Shown here one piece after another: positions 52,675-60,934 of a DNA stretch of 64,000 bases. Position 1 is the first letter of the stretch; each line of letters opens with the position of its first letter. The notes below the pieces were generated by a model that ran no database searches, was not told the DNA's origin, and was given only the letters and a program-made list of their open reading frames with translations. The DNA lies in contig NZ_JOFJ01000008.1 in NCBI RefSeq assembly GCF_000718255.1, positions 173,936 to 237,935 on the forward strand, given 5' to 3'. Source of the DNA: Spirillospora albida (GTDB taxonomy: Bacteria > Actinomycetota > Actinomycetes > Streptosporangiales > Streptosporangiaceae). The translations under genes and the position numbers were made by a program.

Positions 52675-52935
52675 ATGCAGGTACTGGCCAAGGCGGTCAT
52701 CTACGCCGCCACCTACATCGCAGTCGTGGAACGGGCCGATGACGACGTCGACGACGACGTGGACGCCCTGGAGTCCATCACCGCCTACCTCGCCGGCGCC
52801 ACCGAGGCCGAGCAGAGCGCCCTCGCCGCCGCCGCCGAGGAGATGCTCGCGGCCGAGCTGAACGCCCCGTCCCCCCGCGTGGAGTACGTCGCGGGCTACC
52901 GCAGCTTCATGGAGAGCGTGTACGGGGAGTCCTGA
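52675..52935 (+). CDS. Small acidic hypothetical protein, 86 residues
   Basis: The N-terminus (MQVLAKAVIYAATYIAVVERA) is weakly hydrophobic. The rest is very acidic, with DDDVDDDVDALES, an Ala/Glu-rich helix, then a C-terminal YVAGYRSFMESVYGES. GGGAG precedes the ATG and TATCCT (52634-52639) may be its -10. The codon pattern is typical of a real gene. No family is recognised and no function can be given. Confidence 0.7.
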   Translation: MQVLAKAVIYAATYIAVVERADDDVDDDVDALESITAYLAGATEAEQSALAAAAEEMLAAELNAPSPRVEYVAGYRSFMESVYGES

Positions 52936-53021
52936 CGCCCGTCACGGCCGGGATCCCCGAGCACGTCGACGCGACCGCGGGGCGCGCGCTCGATGCCCGA
53001 GGTCCCGGCCGGGCGCGCCGG

Positions 53022-53939
53022 TCAGGGCTCGAGGACGTAGCGTCCGCGCACCCCGCCCTTGGCCACGGCGCGGTGGGCGTCGGCGGCCCGCTCCAGCGGC
53101 AGGACCGCGTGCACGCGGGCCGGGAGTTCGCCGGACGCGGTGCGGGCGAGCAGCTCGGCCAGCTTCGCGCCGTCGGGACGCACGTTCACGGCCCGCACGG
53201 CGATCCCGCGTTCGGCCGCCGGGACGGTGCCCGGCTGGACGCCGACGAAGGCCCCGCCGTCGCGGACGAGGGCGACGCCCCGCTCCTGGAGGACGGCCGC
53301 GTCGGCGACCGCGTCCCAGCCCGGTTCCGCGCGCGTGGTGAAGGCGGCGCCGAGGCCGCGGACGAACTCCTCGTCCTCCGCCCTGGCGAGGCCGGTGACC
53401 TGCCAGCCGCGGTCCTGGGCGAGGGAGGCGACGTAGCCGCCGACCGCCCCGGCCGCCCCCGTCACCAGGAGCCGGTTCGCGCCCTTCGGCGCGTCGCCGA
53501 GGAGGTCGAGGAGCTGGACGGCGGTCAGCGAGTTGAGCGGCACCGTGGACGCCGCGATCAGGTCCAGCCCGTCGGGGACGGCGGCGACGTCGGCGGCCGG
53601 CAGGACGACCTCCTCGGCGTAGGCGCCGAAGTCGCGGTCGAGGCCGCCCACCAGCCCGGCGACGCGGGTGCCGGTCGCGAGGTCCACGTCCGGGCCGGTG
53701 GCGACGACGGTCCCGGCGAAGTCCCAGCCCAGGCCGGTGCGCTCGGGCTGGGTGATCAGGCCGATGCCGTGGAAGAAGCCGCCGGCGACCGCGAGGTCGA
53801 CGGGGTTGACGGCCGCGGCGGCGATCCGGACCCGGACCTCGCCGGCGCCGGGTTCGGCGACCGGAACGTCCAGGAACTCGATGGAGTCGGGGCCGCCCGG
53901 GGTGCGGACGGCGGCCGTGCGGAACGTGGGGATGCCCAT
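53022..53939 (-). CDS. MDR-superfamily NADP-dependent quinone/enone oxidoreductase
   Basis: 305 residues, zinc-free type. The GroES-like N-terminus is VRIAAAAVNPVDLAVAGG. The Rossmann motif is LLVTGAAGAVGGYVASLAQ. The C-terminal region has RAADAHRAVAKGGVRGRYVLEP. It probably reduces quinones or enones. It is divergent from the HxlR regulator, a pairing common for electrophile- or quinone-responsive systems. Start ATG with AAGGGTCG. Confidence 0.9.
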   Translation of the reverse strand: MGIPTFRTAAVRTPGGPDSIEFLDVPVAEPGAGEVRVRIAAAAVNPVDLAVAGGFFHGIGLITQPERTGLGWDFAGTVVATGPDVDLATGTRVAGLVGGLDRDFGAYAEEVVLPAADVAAVPDGLDLIAASTVPLNSLTAVQLLDLLGDAPKGANRLLVTGAAGAVGGYVASLAQDRGWQVTGLARAEDEEFVRGLGAAFTTRAEPGWDAVADAAVLQERGVALVRDGGAFVGVQPGTVPAAERGIAVRAVNVRPDGAKLAELLARTASGELPARVHAVLPLERAADAHRAVAKGGVRGRYVLEP

Positions 53940-54012
53940 GGATCGACCCTTCATGGCTTGTGCTCAACGCCTTGCACGCACCACTATGGGCAGGTAACTC
54001 CCCATCGGGAAG

Positions 54013-54032
54013 TACGCACCTCACAGTGCGTA
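54013..54032. promoter_or_regulatory. HxlR-type operator
   Basis: TACGCAC (54013-54019) and GTGCGTA (54026-54032) are perfect 7-bp arms around CTCACA, 30 bp upstream of the HxlR start and in the divergent region with the oxidoreductase. Confidence 0.65.
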
Positions 54033-54061
54033 GGTCACCCGCAGGTAGGAAGGAGCGGCCG

Positions 54062-54502
54062 ATGGCCACGACGACGGCGGCCCAGAGGCGGGCGCGGGCC
54101 AAGGAGGACTACGACGCCTTCATGGCGGAGTGCCCGAGCCGCAAGCTGCTCGACCGGATCTCCGACAAATGGGTCGCGCTGATCCTGGCCGCGCTCGGCA
54201 GCGACGGCCCGCACCCGGTGGGCCGGGGCCCCGGCGAGCCGCGGGCGATGCGGTACTCCGAGCTGTCCCGCAGGCTGGCCGGGGTCAGCCAGAAGATGCT
54301 CACCCAGACGTTGCGCTCCCTCGAGCGGGACGGCCTGGTCACCCGCACCGTGACGCCGACGGTGCCGGTCACCGTCACCTACGAACTGACGGACCTGGGC
54401 CTCTCGCTCCACCATGTGATCCGCGGCATCAAGGCGTGGGCCGAGGCGCACATGGACGAGGTCCTCGCCAACCGGGAGGAGTACGACGCCCGCGTCGCCT
54501 GA
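54062..54502 (+). CDS. HxlR-family transcriptional regulator
   Basis: 146 residues. The winged helix includes LLDRISDKWVALILAALGS, MRYSELSRRLAGVSQKMLTQTLRSLERDGLVTRTV and YELTDLGLSL. A Gly/Pro insertion (DGPHPVGRGPGEPRA) lies before the recognition segment. A Cys near the N-terminus (MAECPSRK) is at the position used for redox or electrophile sensing in relatives such as YodB. RBS AGGAAGGAG. It probably represses the divergent oxidoreductase through the adjacent inverted repeat. Confidence 0.93.
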   Translation: MATTTAAQRRARAKEDYDAFMAECPSRKLLDRISDKWVALILAALGSDGPHPVGRGPGEPRAMRYSELSRRLAGVSQKMLTQTLRSLERDGLVTRTVTPTVPVTVTYELTDLGLSLHHVIRGIKAWAEAHMDEVLANREEYDARVA

Positions 54503-54517
54503 ACGCCGCCGGCCGGA

Positions 54518-55945
54518 TCAGAGCGGCAGACCCGTGAGGATCATGACCTTCTCCTCCGTGTAGTCGGCCATCGCGGACCGCAGCCCCTCGCGCCCGACGC
54601 CCGACTCCTTCATGCCGCCGTACGGCATCTGGTCGGCGCGGTAGGACGGGACGTCGCCGATCACCACGCCGCCCACCTGGAGCTCGCGGTGGGCGCGGAA
54701 CGCGATGTCGAGGTTCCGGGTGAACACGCCCGCCTGCAGCCCGTACGCGGAGTCGTTGACGGCGGCGAACGCCGCGTCCACGCCGTCGACGGGCCGGATC
54801 ATCAGGACGGGACCGAACACCTCCTCGCACGCCACCTTCGCGTCCGCCGGGACATCGGCGAGGATCGTCGGCGCGTACGCGGCGCCGTCCCGCCGCCCGC
54901 CGGTGACGACGGTCGCGCCCGCGGCGACGGCCTCGTCCACCCACGCCTGGACGCGCTCCGCCGCGGCCTCGCTGACGAGCGGGCCCACCTGCGTCCGCTC
55001 GTCCCACGGGTCGCCGGTCACCAGGCCCTCGACGGCCGCGACGAGCCTGCTCAGGAACGCGTCGTGGACGGCCCGGTCGACGAACACCCGCTGCACCGCG
55101 ATGCAGCTCTGGCCCGCCTGGTAGTTGGAGAACAGCGCGATCCGCTGGGCGGCGTGGTCGAGGTCGGCGTCCGGCAGGACGACCGCCGCCGCGTTCCCGC
55201 CGAGTTCCAGCGTGACGTGCTTGCGCGGCACCCGGTCGCGGATCGTCCAGCCGACCGGGCCCGAACCGGTGAACGACACGATCGGCAGGCGCGGGTCCTC
55301 GACGAGGTCGCCGGCCCGCTCGTTCGGGACGGGCAGCACGGAGAACATCCCGGCGGGCAGATCCGTCTCGGCGAGCAGCTCGCCGAGCAGGAGCGCCGAC
55401 AGGGGCGTCGCGGGGGCGGGCTTCAGCACGATCGGCGCGCCGACCGCGATCGCGGGCGCGACCTTGTGCGCCGCCAGGTTCAGCGGGAAGTTGAACGGCG
55501 AGATGCCGAGGACGGGGCCCTTCGGCACGCGGGTGATGTAGGCGATCCGCCCGGTCGCGGCGGGGTCGGTGTCGAGCCGCTGCGTCGAGCCGCTCCACCG
55601 CCGGGTCTCCTCGGCCGCGAACCGGAACGTGGACACCGCGCGGGCCACCTCGCCGCGCGCCCACAGCAGCGGCTTGCCGTTCTCCCCGGTGATCAGCCGC
55701 GCGACCTCCTCGGCGCGCTCCGCGAGCCGCTTCGACACGTGCGCGAGGGCCTCCGCCCGGACGTGCAGCGGCAGCGCGGCGGCCTCGGCGCGGACCGCGT
55801 CCGCCGCCGCCACGGCCTCCTCCACCTGCGCCGGGGTCGGCACCGCCGCCGTCCCGATCACGCGGCCGTCGAGCGGGTGGGTGACGGTCAGCTCCTCGTC
55901 GCCGGCCGCGGGCCGGCCGGCCAGCCAGAATGAAGTCACGGTCAT
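54518..55945 (-). CDS. NAD(P)-dependent aldehyde dehydrogenase (succinate-semialdehyde type context)
   Basis: 475 residues. Motifs: SPFNFPLNLAAHKVAPAIA, FTGSGPVGW, catalytic Glu in LELGGNAA, catalytic Cys in QAGQSCIAVQRVFV, and EEVFGPVL. Placed downstream of a PucR gene and divergent from gabT, it most likely oxidises the semialdehyde made by that transaminase (succinate semialdehyde if the substrate is GABA). Sequence alone allows other aldehydes. Start ATG with GAGGGG. Confidence 0.92.
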   Translation of the reverse strand: MTVTSFWLAGRPAAGDEELTVTHPLDGRVIGTAAVPTPAQVEEAVAAADAVRAEAAALPLHVRAEALAHVSKRLAERAEEVARLITGENGKPLLWARGEVARAVSTFRFAAEETRRWSGSTQRLDTDPAATGRIAYITRVPKGPVLGISPFNFPLNLAAHKVAPAIAVGAPIVLKPAPATPLSALLLGELLAETDLPAGMFSVLPVPNERAGDLVEDPRLPIVSFTGSGPVGWTIRDRVPRKHVTLELGGNAAAVVLPDADLDHAAQRIALFSNYQAGQSCIAVQRVFVDRAVHDAFLSRLVAAVEGLVTGDPWDERTQVGPLVSEAAAERVQAWVDEAVAAGATVVTGGRRDGAAYAPTILADVPADAKVACEEVFGPVLMIRPVDGVDAAFAAVNDSAYGLQAGVFTRNLDIAFRAHRELQVGGVVIGDVPSYRADQMPYGGMKESGVGREGLRSAMADYTEEKVMILTGLPL

Positions 55946-55998
55946 GCCCCTCACCGTATGCCGGACGGGGCGCGGCGTGGCTGTCCGGTCCGTCCAAT

Positions 55999-57570
55999 TC
56001 AGCGGGCGTACCTGTCCAGAGCGGCGAACGCGATCCACAGCTCGGCGCGGGCCGCCGGGTCGTCCAGGTCGCGCCCCAGCAGGCCGGCGGCCTTGCGCAG
56101 GCGCGCCCGCAGCGTGTGGCGGTGGACGCCCAGCGCCCGCGCCGCCGCCTCGCCCTGCCCGTTCGCCGCGACGTACGCCCGGACGGACGCGGCGAGCGCC
56201 GCGTCCAGCGGGGCCAGCAGCGCCTCCGCGAACGCGCGCGCGAGCGCGGGATCCAGGAGGCCGAGCACCCCTTGGCCGGGAAGGTCGGAATGGCGCAGCA
56301 CCCGCCGCCCCGGCTGCCGGGCCACCGCGGCCAGAGCCTCTTCCGCCTCCCGCAGAGCGTCTTCCGCGCCGCGTCCTCCGGCCGGGCTGCGCGGGCCTCC
56401 GCCGGACCCGCGCATCCCGGCCTCGTCGAGCGAATCGCTGACGCCGATCGGACCGTGGGGGGCGAGCAGCCGCAGCACCGTCTCGGTCAGCTCGTCCGGG
56501 ACGAGCACCGCGGTTCGGGATTCCAGCGGCAGCGCGAGGCAGCGCTCACCCGCGGCGTCGGATTCCAGCGCGTCCAGGACCACTTCGCCGCCGGCCGCGC
56601 ACGCCAGCACCCGGAACGGGCCGCCGGGCAGGGCCGAGCCCGGCGGACGGCCCAGCAGGAGCGCGGCGAGCGCGCCGCGCAGCTCCCGCGCGGTACGGGG
56701 CGTCTCCGACTGGAGCGTCAGCAGCGCGACGGCGGCACCGACGATCGTGTGCGCGACATGCGGCAGCGGCTCGGAGGTGCCGACCGCGAGGAACCCGCGC
56801 GGCGCCCCGCCGAGCCCGACCCGGTGCAGGACGACATGCTCGCCCCGCCGGGACAGCGCGACGCTGGCGACACCCCCACCGGCCCGCCCGCGCGAGGACG
56901 GGGAGCCGGCACCGCTGCCGGAATCCGGGGGAGGAGCGACATCGGCACCTCGCTCCGGCTCCGTGCCGGACGCGTGGTGGGCGGGGGCGAGGCGGGAGAG
57001 GTCGGGGATCAGGACCGCGGCGCGGGAGCGGGCCGCAGCCGGTTCGGCCTCCCGCACCCCGCCGGACGGATCCAGGAGCAGCGCCCAGCCGCCGAGAAGG
57101 CGCGCGAGCCGGGCGACCAGCGGTCCGGGGCCGTCGAGCGCCGCGCGGGTCAGCTCCCGCTGGGCCTGGAAGGCGCGCGTGACGTCCTCGTACCGCTCGC
57201 GGGCGAGCATCCGCGAGACGGCCTTGCCGACCGCGATGAACGGGGTCGGGCGCGGCACCTCCAGGAGCGGCAGGCCCTGGTCGCGGGCGGCCGCGACCAG
57301 TTCCGGGGGCACCTCCCCGTGCAGGACGCCGACGCCGAAGCCGAGCCCGGCGGCGCCCCGCGCGACGAGGCGTCCGACATAGCCGGCGGCGCCGGACGGG
57401 GTGAGCCGCATCCCCGTCGTCAGGACGAGTTCGCCGCCCTCCAGGAACGGCGTCGGATCCTCGAGCTCGCTGACCGCGACCCACGCGACGGCGGCGTCCG
57501 GCAGCGGCCCGGTCAGCGGGCGCAGCCCGAGCCCCGGCACGGCGGCGACCTCGGCGAGCGTCGGCGGCAT
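55999..57570 (-). CDS. PucR-family transcriptional regulator of amine catabolism
   Basis: 523 residues. The N-terminal PucR domain (about 5-120, LAEVAAVPGLGLRPLTG) is followed by a GGDEF-like middle region, with a low-complexity Ser/Gly/Pro insert near 200-225, and a C-terminal HTH_30 (EAAARALGVHRHTLRARLRKAAGLLG). It is the first gene before the aldehyde dehydrogenase and divergent from gabT. It takes the place that the MocR-type GabR fills in Bacillus. RBS GGTGGGGAG. Confidence 0.9.
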   Translation of the reverse strand: MPPTLAEVAAVPGLGLRPLTGPLPDAAVAWVAVSELEDPTPFLEGGELVLTTGMRLTPSGAAGYVGRLVARGAAGLGFGVGVLHGEVPPELVAAARDQGLPLLEVPRPTPFIAVGKAVSRMLARERYEDVTRAFQAQRELTRAALDGPGPLVARLARLLGGWALLLDPSGGVREAEPAAARSRAAVLIPDLSRLAPAHHASGTEPERGADVAPPPDSGSGAGSPSSRGRAGGGVASVALSRRGEHVVLHRVGLGGAPRGFLAVGTSEPLPHVAHTIVGAAVALLTLQSETPRTARELRGALAALLLGRPPGSALPGGPFRVLACAAGGEVVLDALESDAAGERCLALPLESRTAVLVPDELTETVLRLLAPHGPIGVSDSLDEAGMRGSGGGPRSPAGGRGAEDALREAEEALAAVARQPGRRVLRHSDLPGQGVLGLLDPALARAFAEALLAPLDAALAASVRAYVAANGQGEAAARALGVHRHTLRARLRKAAGLLGRDLDDPAARAELWIAFAALDRYAR

Positions 57571-57626
57571 CTCCCCACCTGTTCACGGTGTCCAGTTCCC
57601 CGGACGGATTTCGCCGCCCCGTACGG

Positions 57627-57655
57627 TTCAGGGTAGGCGGTCCCCGTCCTACGGT
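57627..57655 (+). promoter_or_regulatory. Promoter of gabT
   Basis: -35-like TTCAGG (57627-57632), 17-bp spacer, -10 TACGGT (57650-57655), then 6 nt to ATG 57662. There is no Shine-Dalgarno, so the transcript is probably leaderless. Confidence 0.55.
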
Positions 57656-57661
57656 CGGCGC

Positions 57662-58996
57662 ATGACAAGCCGCCTGCCGCAGGAACGCCGCATCGTCACC
57701 GAGATCCCCGGCCCCCGGTCCCGGGAGCTGCAGGAACGCCGCGTCGCGGCCGTCCCGCCCGGCGTCGGCAGCGTCCTGCCGGTCTACGTGACGGACGCGG
57801 ACGGCGGCGTGGTCGCCGACGCCGACGGCAACTCCCTCATCGACTTCGGCTCCGGCATCGCCGTCACCAACGTCGGCAACGCCAACCCCCGCGTGGTGGA
57901 GCGGGTGAAGGCCCAGGTGGAGCGATTCACGCACACCTGCTTCATGGTCGCGCCGTACGAGTCGTACGTCGCGGTGTGCGAGCAGCTCAACCGGCTCGCG
58001 CCCGGCGGCCACGAGAAGCGGACGTTCCTCGTCAACAGCGGCGCCGAGGCGGTCGAGAACGCCGTGAAGATCGCCCGCTACGCCACCGGACGCCAGGCGG
58101 TCGTGGCGTTCGACCACGGCTACCACGGCCGGACGCTCCTCACGATGACGCTCACCGCGAAGAACATGCCGTACAAGCACGGTTTCGGCCCGTTCGCGCC
58201 CGAGGTGCACCGGATGCCCCTCGCCTACCCGTACCGCTGGCCGACCGGGCCGGAGAACTGCGGCCCGGAGGCCGCCGCGCAGGCCGTCGACCAGATCACC
58301 AAGCGGCTCGGCCCCGCGAACGTCGCCGCCGTCGTCGTCGAGCCGATCCAGGGCGAGGGCGGCTTCATCGAGCCCGCGCCCGGCTTCCTCCCCGCGATCG
58401 CCGCGTTCTGCCGCGACAACGGGATCCTGTTCATCGCGGACGAGGTGCAGACGGGCTTCGCCCGCACCGGCGACATGTTCGCCTGCGAGCACGAGGGCAT
58501 CGTCCCCGACATCCTCACGACCGCGAAGGGCATCGCCGGCGGCCTGCCCCTCGCCGCCGTCACCGGCCGCGCCGAGATCATGGACACCGTCCACGGCGGC
58601 GGCCTCGGCGGCACGTACGGGGGCAACCCCCTCGCCTGCGAGGCGGCTCTCGCCGTCATCGAGGAGATCGAGCGGCACGAGCTCACCGAGCGCGCCCGGC
58701 GCATCGGCGAGACGATGCTGCCGCGCCTTCGCGCCCTCGCCGAGCGGTACCCCGAGATCGGTGACGTCCGCGGCCGGGGCGCGATGATCGCGATCGAGCT
58801 CGTCGTCCCGGACGGCTCCAAGGCCCCCGACCCCGTCCGCACCGCGGAGATCGCCCGCCGCTGCCACGCGCGCGGCCTGCTCGTCCTCACCGCGGGCACG
58901 TACGGCAACGTCCTGCGCTTCCTGCCGCCCCTGGTCATCCCCGACGCGCTCCTCGACGAGGGCCTGGACGTCCTCGAGGAGGCGTTCGCGGGCTGA
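57662..58996 (+). CDS. gabT: 4-aminobutyrate aminotransferase
   Basis: 444 residues, class III PLP transaminase. Motifs: NSGAEAVENAVKIAR, FDHGYHGRTLLTMTLTAK, FIADEVQTGFARTG and Schiff-base lysine in LTTAKGIAGGLPLAAV. The N-terminus (EIPGPRSRELQERR) is characteristic of GabT/GoaG. It transfers the amino group of GABA to 2-oxoglutarate. The neighbouring aldehyde dehydrogenase and PucR regulator complete a GABA-shunt-like module. Confidence 0.93.
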   Translation: MTSRLPQERRIVTEIPGPRSRELQERRVAAVPPGVGSVLPVYVTDADGGVVADADGNSLIDFGSGIAVTNVGNANPRVVERVKAQVERFTHTCFMVAPYESYVAVCEQLNRLAPGGHEKRTFLVNSGAEAVENAVKIARYATGRQAVVAFDHGYHGRTLLTMTLTAKNMPYKHGFGPFAPEVHRMPLAYPYRWPTGPENCGPEAAAQAVDQITKRLGPANVAAVVVEPIQGEGGFIEPAPGFLPAIAAFCRDNGILFIADEVQTGFARTGDMFACEHEGIVPDILTTAKGIAGGLPLAAVTGRAEIMDTVHGGGLGGTYGGNPLACEAALAVIEEIERHELTERARRIGETMLPRLRALAERYPEIGDVRGRGAMIAIELVVPDGSKAPDPVRTAEIARRCHARGLLVLTAGTYGNVLRFLPPLVIPDALLDEGLDVLEEAFAG

Positions 58997-59072
58997 GCGG
59001 CGTGCGGGCCGCCGCCCGCGGGCACTCTCTCGAGTACACCGGAGACGTCCGGCCGACTCGGGGGAGTGGGAC

Positions 59073-60134
59073 ATGGCGACCGAAGAGATCACCGAACGGC
59101 TGCTCGCGGACGCGGTCACGGCGATGGAGACGCTCAGCGTCGCGCTGGGCGTGCGGCTCGGCCTGTACCGGGCCCTGTCCGCCGGCCCCGCCGACGCGCA
59201 CGGGCTGGCGAGGGCGGCCGGTGTCCATCCGAGGTACGCGCGGGAGTGGCTGGAGCAGCAGGCGGCGGCCGGGATGCTCGCCGTCGCGGCCGATGACGCC
59301 GACCCGTACGCCCGCGCCTTCGCGCTGCCCGCCGATGCCGCCGAGGCGCTGCTGGACGCCGACAGCCCCTTCTACGCCGGGGCGCTGCCCGGCTTCGTCG
59401 CGTCCATCGCGGAAGTGCTTCCGCAGGTCGCGGACGCGTTCGAAACCGGCGGAGGCGTCCCGTACGCCGCCTACGGGGAGGGCGCCCGCCACGGTATCGG
59501 CGGGCTGAACCGGCCCGCGTTCCGGACCGGCGTCGCGGGCTGGATCGCCGCGATGCCCGACATCGCGGCCCGGCTGACCGAAGGGCCCGCCCGCGTGCTC
59601 GACCTGGGCTGCGGCACCGGCTGGTCGGCCATCGCGCTCGCCGAGGCGTTCCCCGGCGCCCGCGTGCACGGCATCGACCTGGACGAGGCGTCCTGCGCGG
59701 AAGCGGCCGGGAACGCGGCCGCCGCCCGCCTCGCCGACCGGGTCACGTTCGCCCACGGGGACGCCGCCAGGCCCGCCGCGTCCGGCCCCGCCGACCTGGT
59801 CTGCGTGTTCGAGGCCCTGCACGACATGGCCGACCCGGTCGCGGCGCTGCGGTCGGCGCGGGGCCTCCTCGCGCCCGGCGGCGCCGTCCTGATCGCCGAC
59901 GAGAAGGTCGCCGCGGAGTTCACCGCCCCCGGCGACCTGCTGGAACGCCTGAACTACGCGTTCAGCGCGCTGCACTGCCTGCCCGCCACCCGCGCGGAGG
60001 GGACAGCCGTGGAGGCGGGCACCGTGCTCAGACCGGGCACCGTCCGCGCCTACGCCGCGGACGCGGGGTACCGGTGCGCCGAACTGCCCGTCGAGCACGA
60101 CCTCTGGCGCTTCTACCGCCTCGACCCCGCCTGA
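59073..60134 (+). CDS. SAM-dependent methyltransferase with winged-helix N-terminus
   Basis: 353 residues. The N-terminal winged-helix/dimerisation region is ALGVRLGLYRALSAGPADAHGLARAAGVHPRYAREWLEQ. The class I fold has motif I VLDLGCGTGWSAIALAEAFP, then HGIDLDEASC and CVFEALHDMADPVAALRSAR. It resembles mycobacterial Rv2258c-type enzymes and O-methyltransferases of natural-product pathways. The substrate is unknown. RBS GGGGGAGTGGG. It follows gabT by 76 nt, across a weak 6-bp hairpin (59004-59019). Confidence 0.9.
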   Translation: MATEEITERLLADAVTAMETLSVALGVRLGLYRALSAGPADAHGLARAAGVHPRYAREWLEQQAAAGMLAVAADDADPYARAFALPADAAEALLDADSPFYAGALPGFVASIAEVLPQVADAFETGGGVPYAAYGEGARHGIGGLNRPAFRTGVAGWIAAMPDIAARLTEGPARVLDLGCGTGWSAIALAEAFPGARVHGIDLDEASCAEAAGNAAAARLADRVTFAHGDAARPAASGPADLVCVFEALHDMADPVAALRSARGLLAPGGAVLIADEKVAAEFTAPGDLLERLNYAFSALHCLPATRAEGTAVEAGTVLRPGTVRAYAADAGYRCAELPVEHDLWRFYRLDPA

Positions 60135-60178
60135 GCGGAAGGGCGAGCACGCCCGCCGGACGCGTGAACGGGAATCGG

Positions 60179-60184
60179 TAGAGT
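60179..60184 (+). promoter_or_regulatory. Candidate -10 (TAGAGT) for leaderless TetR gene
   Basis: TAGAGT ends 6 nt before the GTG start at 60191, and no Shine-Dalgarno is present. No -35 is obvious. Confidence 0.45.
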
Positions 60185-60190
60185 CGGTGC

Positions 60191-60934
60191 GTGTCCAGCA
60201 GCGCTAGGGAGAGCCGTACGGCGGGTTCCGGAACCGGTCACCAGGCACGCTGGGAACGGCACAACTCCGTCCGGCAGACGCGGATCCTGGAGGCCGCCGT
60301 CGAGCTGCTCGAGGAGAACCCGTCCGGGGCGCGCATCCCGATGCAGCAGATCGCGGCGCGGGCCGGGCTCGCGAAATCCGTGGTGTACCGGCAGTTCGCC
60401 GACCGCGACGACCTCGACCGCCGCATCCGGTCGTACCTGGTCGACGTCTTCGCGGGCGAGCTGTTCACCAAGCTCGACATCACGGACGGGTCGATCGAGG
60501 AGATCCTCAACCGGACGATCCACACCGTCGCGGACTGGATGGCGGAGCATCCCCGCCTGCACGAGTTCATGCGGAGCGGCCCCACCCACGAGGACGCGAG
60601 CGTGGACGCCGTCAGCAGCCTCAAGGCGCGGATGGCCGCCCGCGCCCGCGCGATCATCACGGCGGTCTCCAAGACGATCGACGTCGACGACAGCGGGTTC
60701 GAGTCGCTGACCCTCGCCATCGTCACGATGGTGGAGGGGATGCTGACGCAGTGGGTCCGCGATCCGGCGCCGGCCAAGACCCGGTCGGAGATCGTCGCCG
60801 AGCTGGCGACCTACGCCTGGTACATGCTGGACGGCGCCGCCCGGTCGCTCGGCCTCGTCCTCGACCCCAGGGCCGAGCTCCTCGCGGTCATCGGACAGCT
60901 GGCCGGGGCCGACCGGGGCGGCGTCACGCCGTGA
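60191..60934 (+). CDS. TetR-family regulator next to the diiron oxygenase operon
   Basis: 247 residues. A basic N-terminal extension precedes the HTH (ILEAAVELLEENPSGARIPMQQIAARAGLAKSVVYRQFADRDDLD). The C-terminal helical domain is of the type that binds acyl-CoA or hydrophobic ligands. It converges with the reductase gene and overlaps it by 11 bp. It is the nearest candidate to bind the two palindromes upstream of the oxygenase gene 2.5 kb away. Confidence 0.88.
   Translation: MSSSARESRTAGSGTGHQARWERHNSVRQTRILEAAVELLEENPSGARIPMQQIAARAGLAKSVVYRQFADRDDLDRRIRSYLVDVFAGELFTKLDITDGSIEEILNRTIHTVADWMAEHPRLHEFMRSGPTHEDASVDAVSSLKARMAARARAIITAVSKTIDVDDSGFESLTLAIVTMVEGMLTQWVRDPAPAKTRSEIVAELATYAWYMLDGAARSLGLVLDPRAELLAVIGQLAGADRGGVTP

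Noticed and set aside
52948..53015. GGCCGGGATC and GGTCCCGGCC as a terminator between the small acidic protein and oxidoreductase genes
   Set aside because: The arms are far apart (loop of nearly 50 nt) and imperfect; too weak to call.
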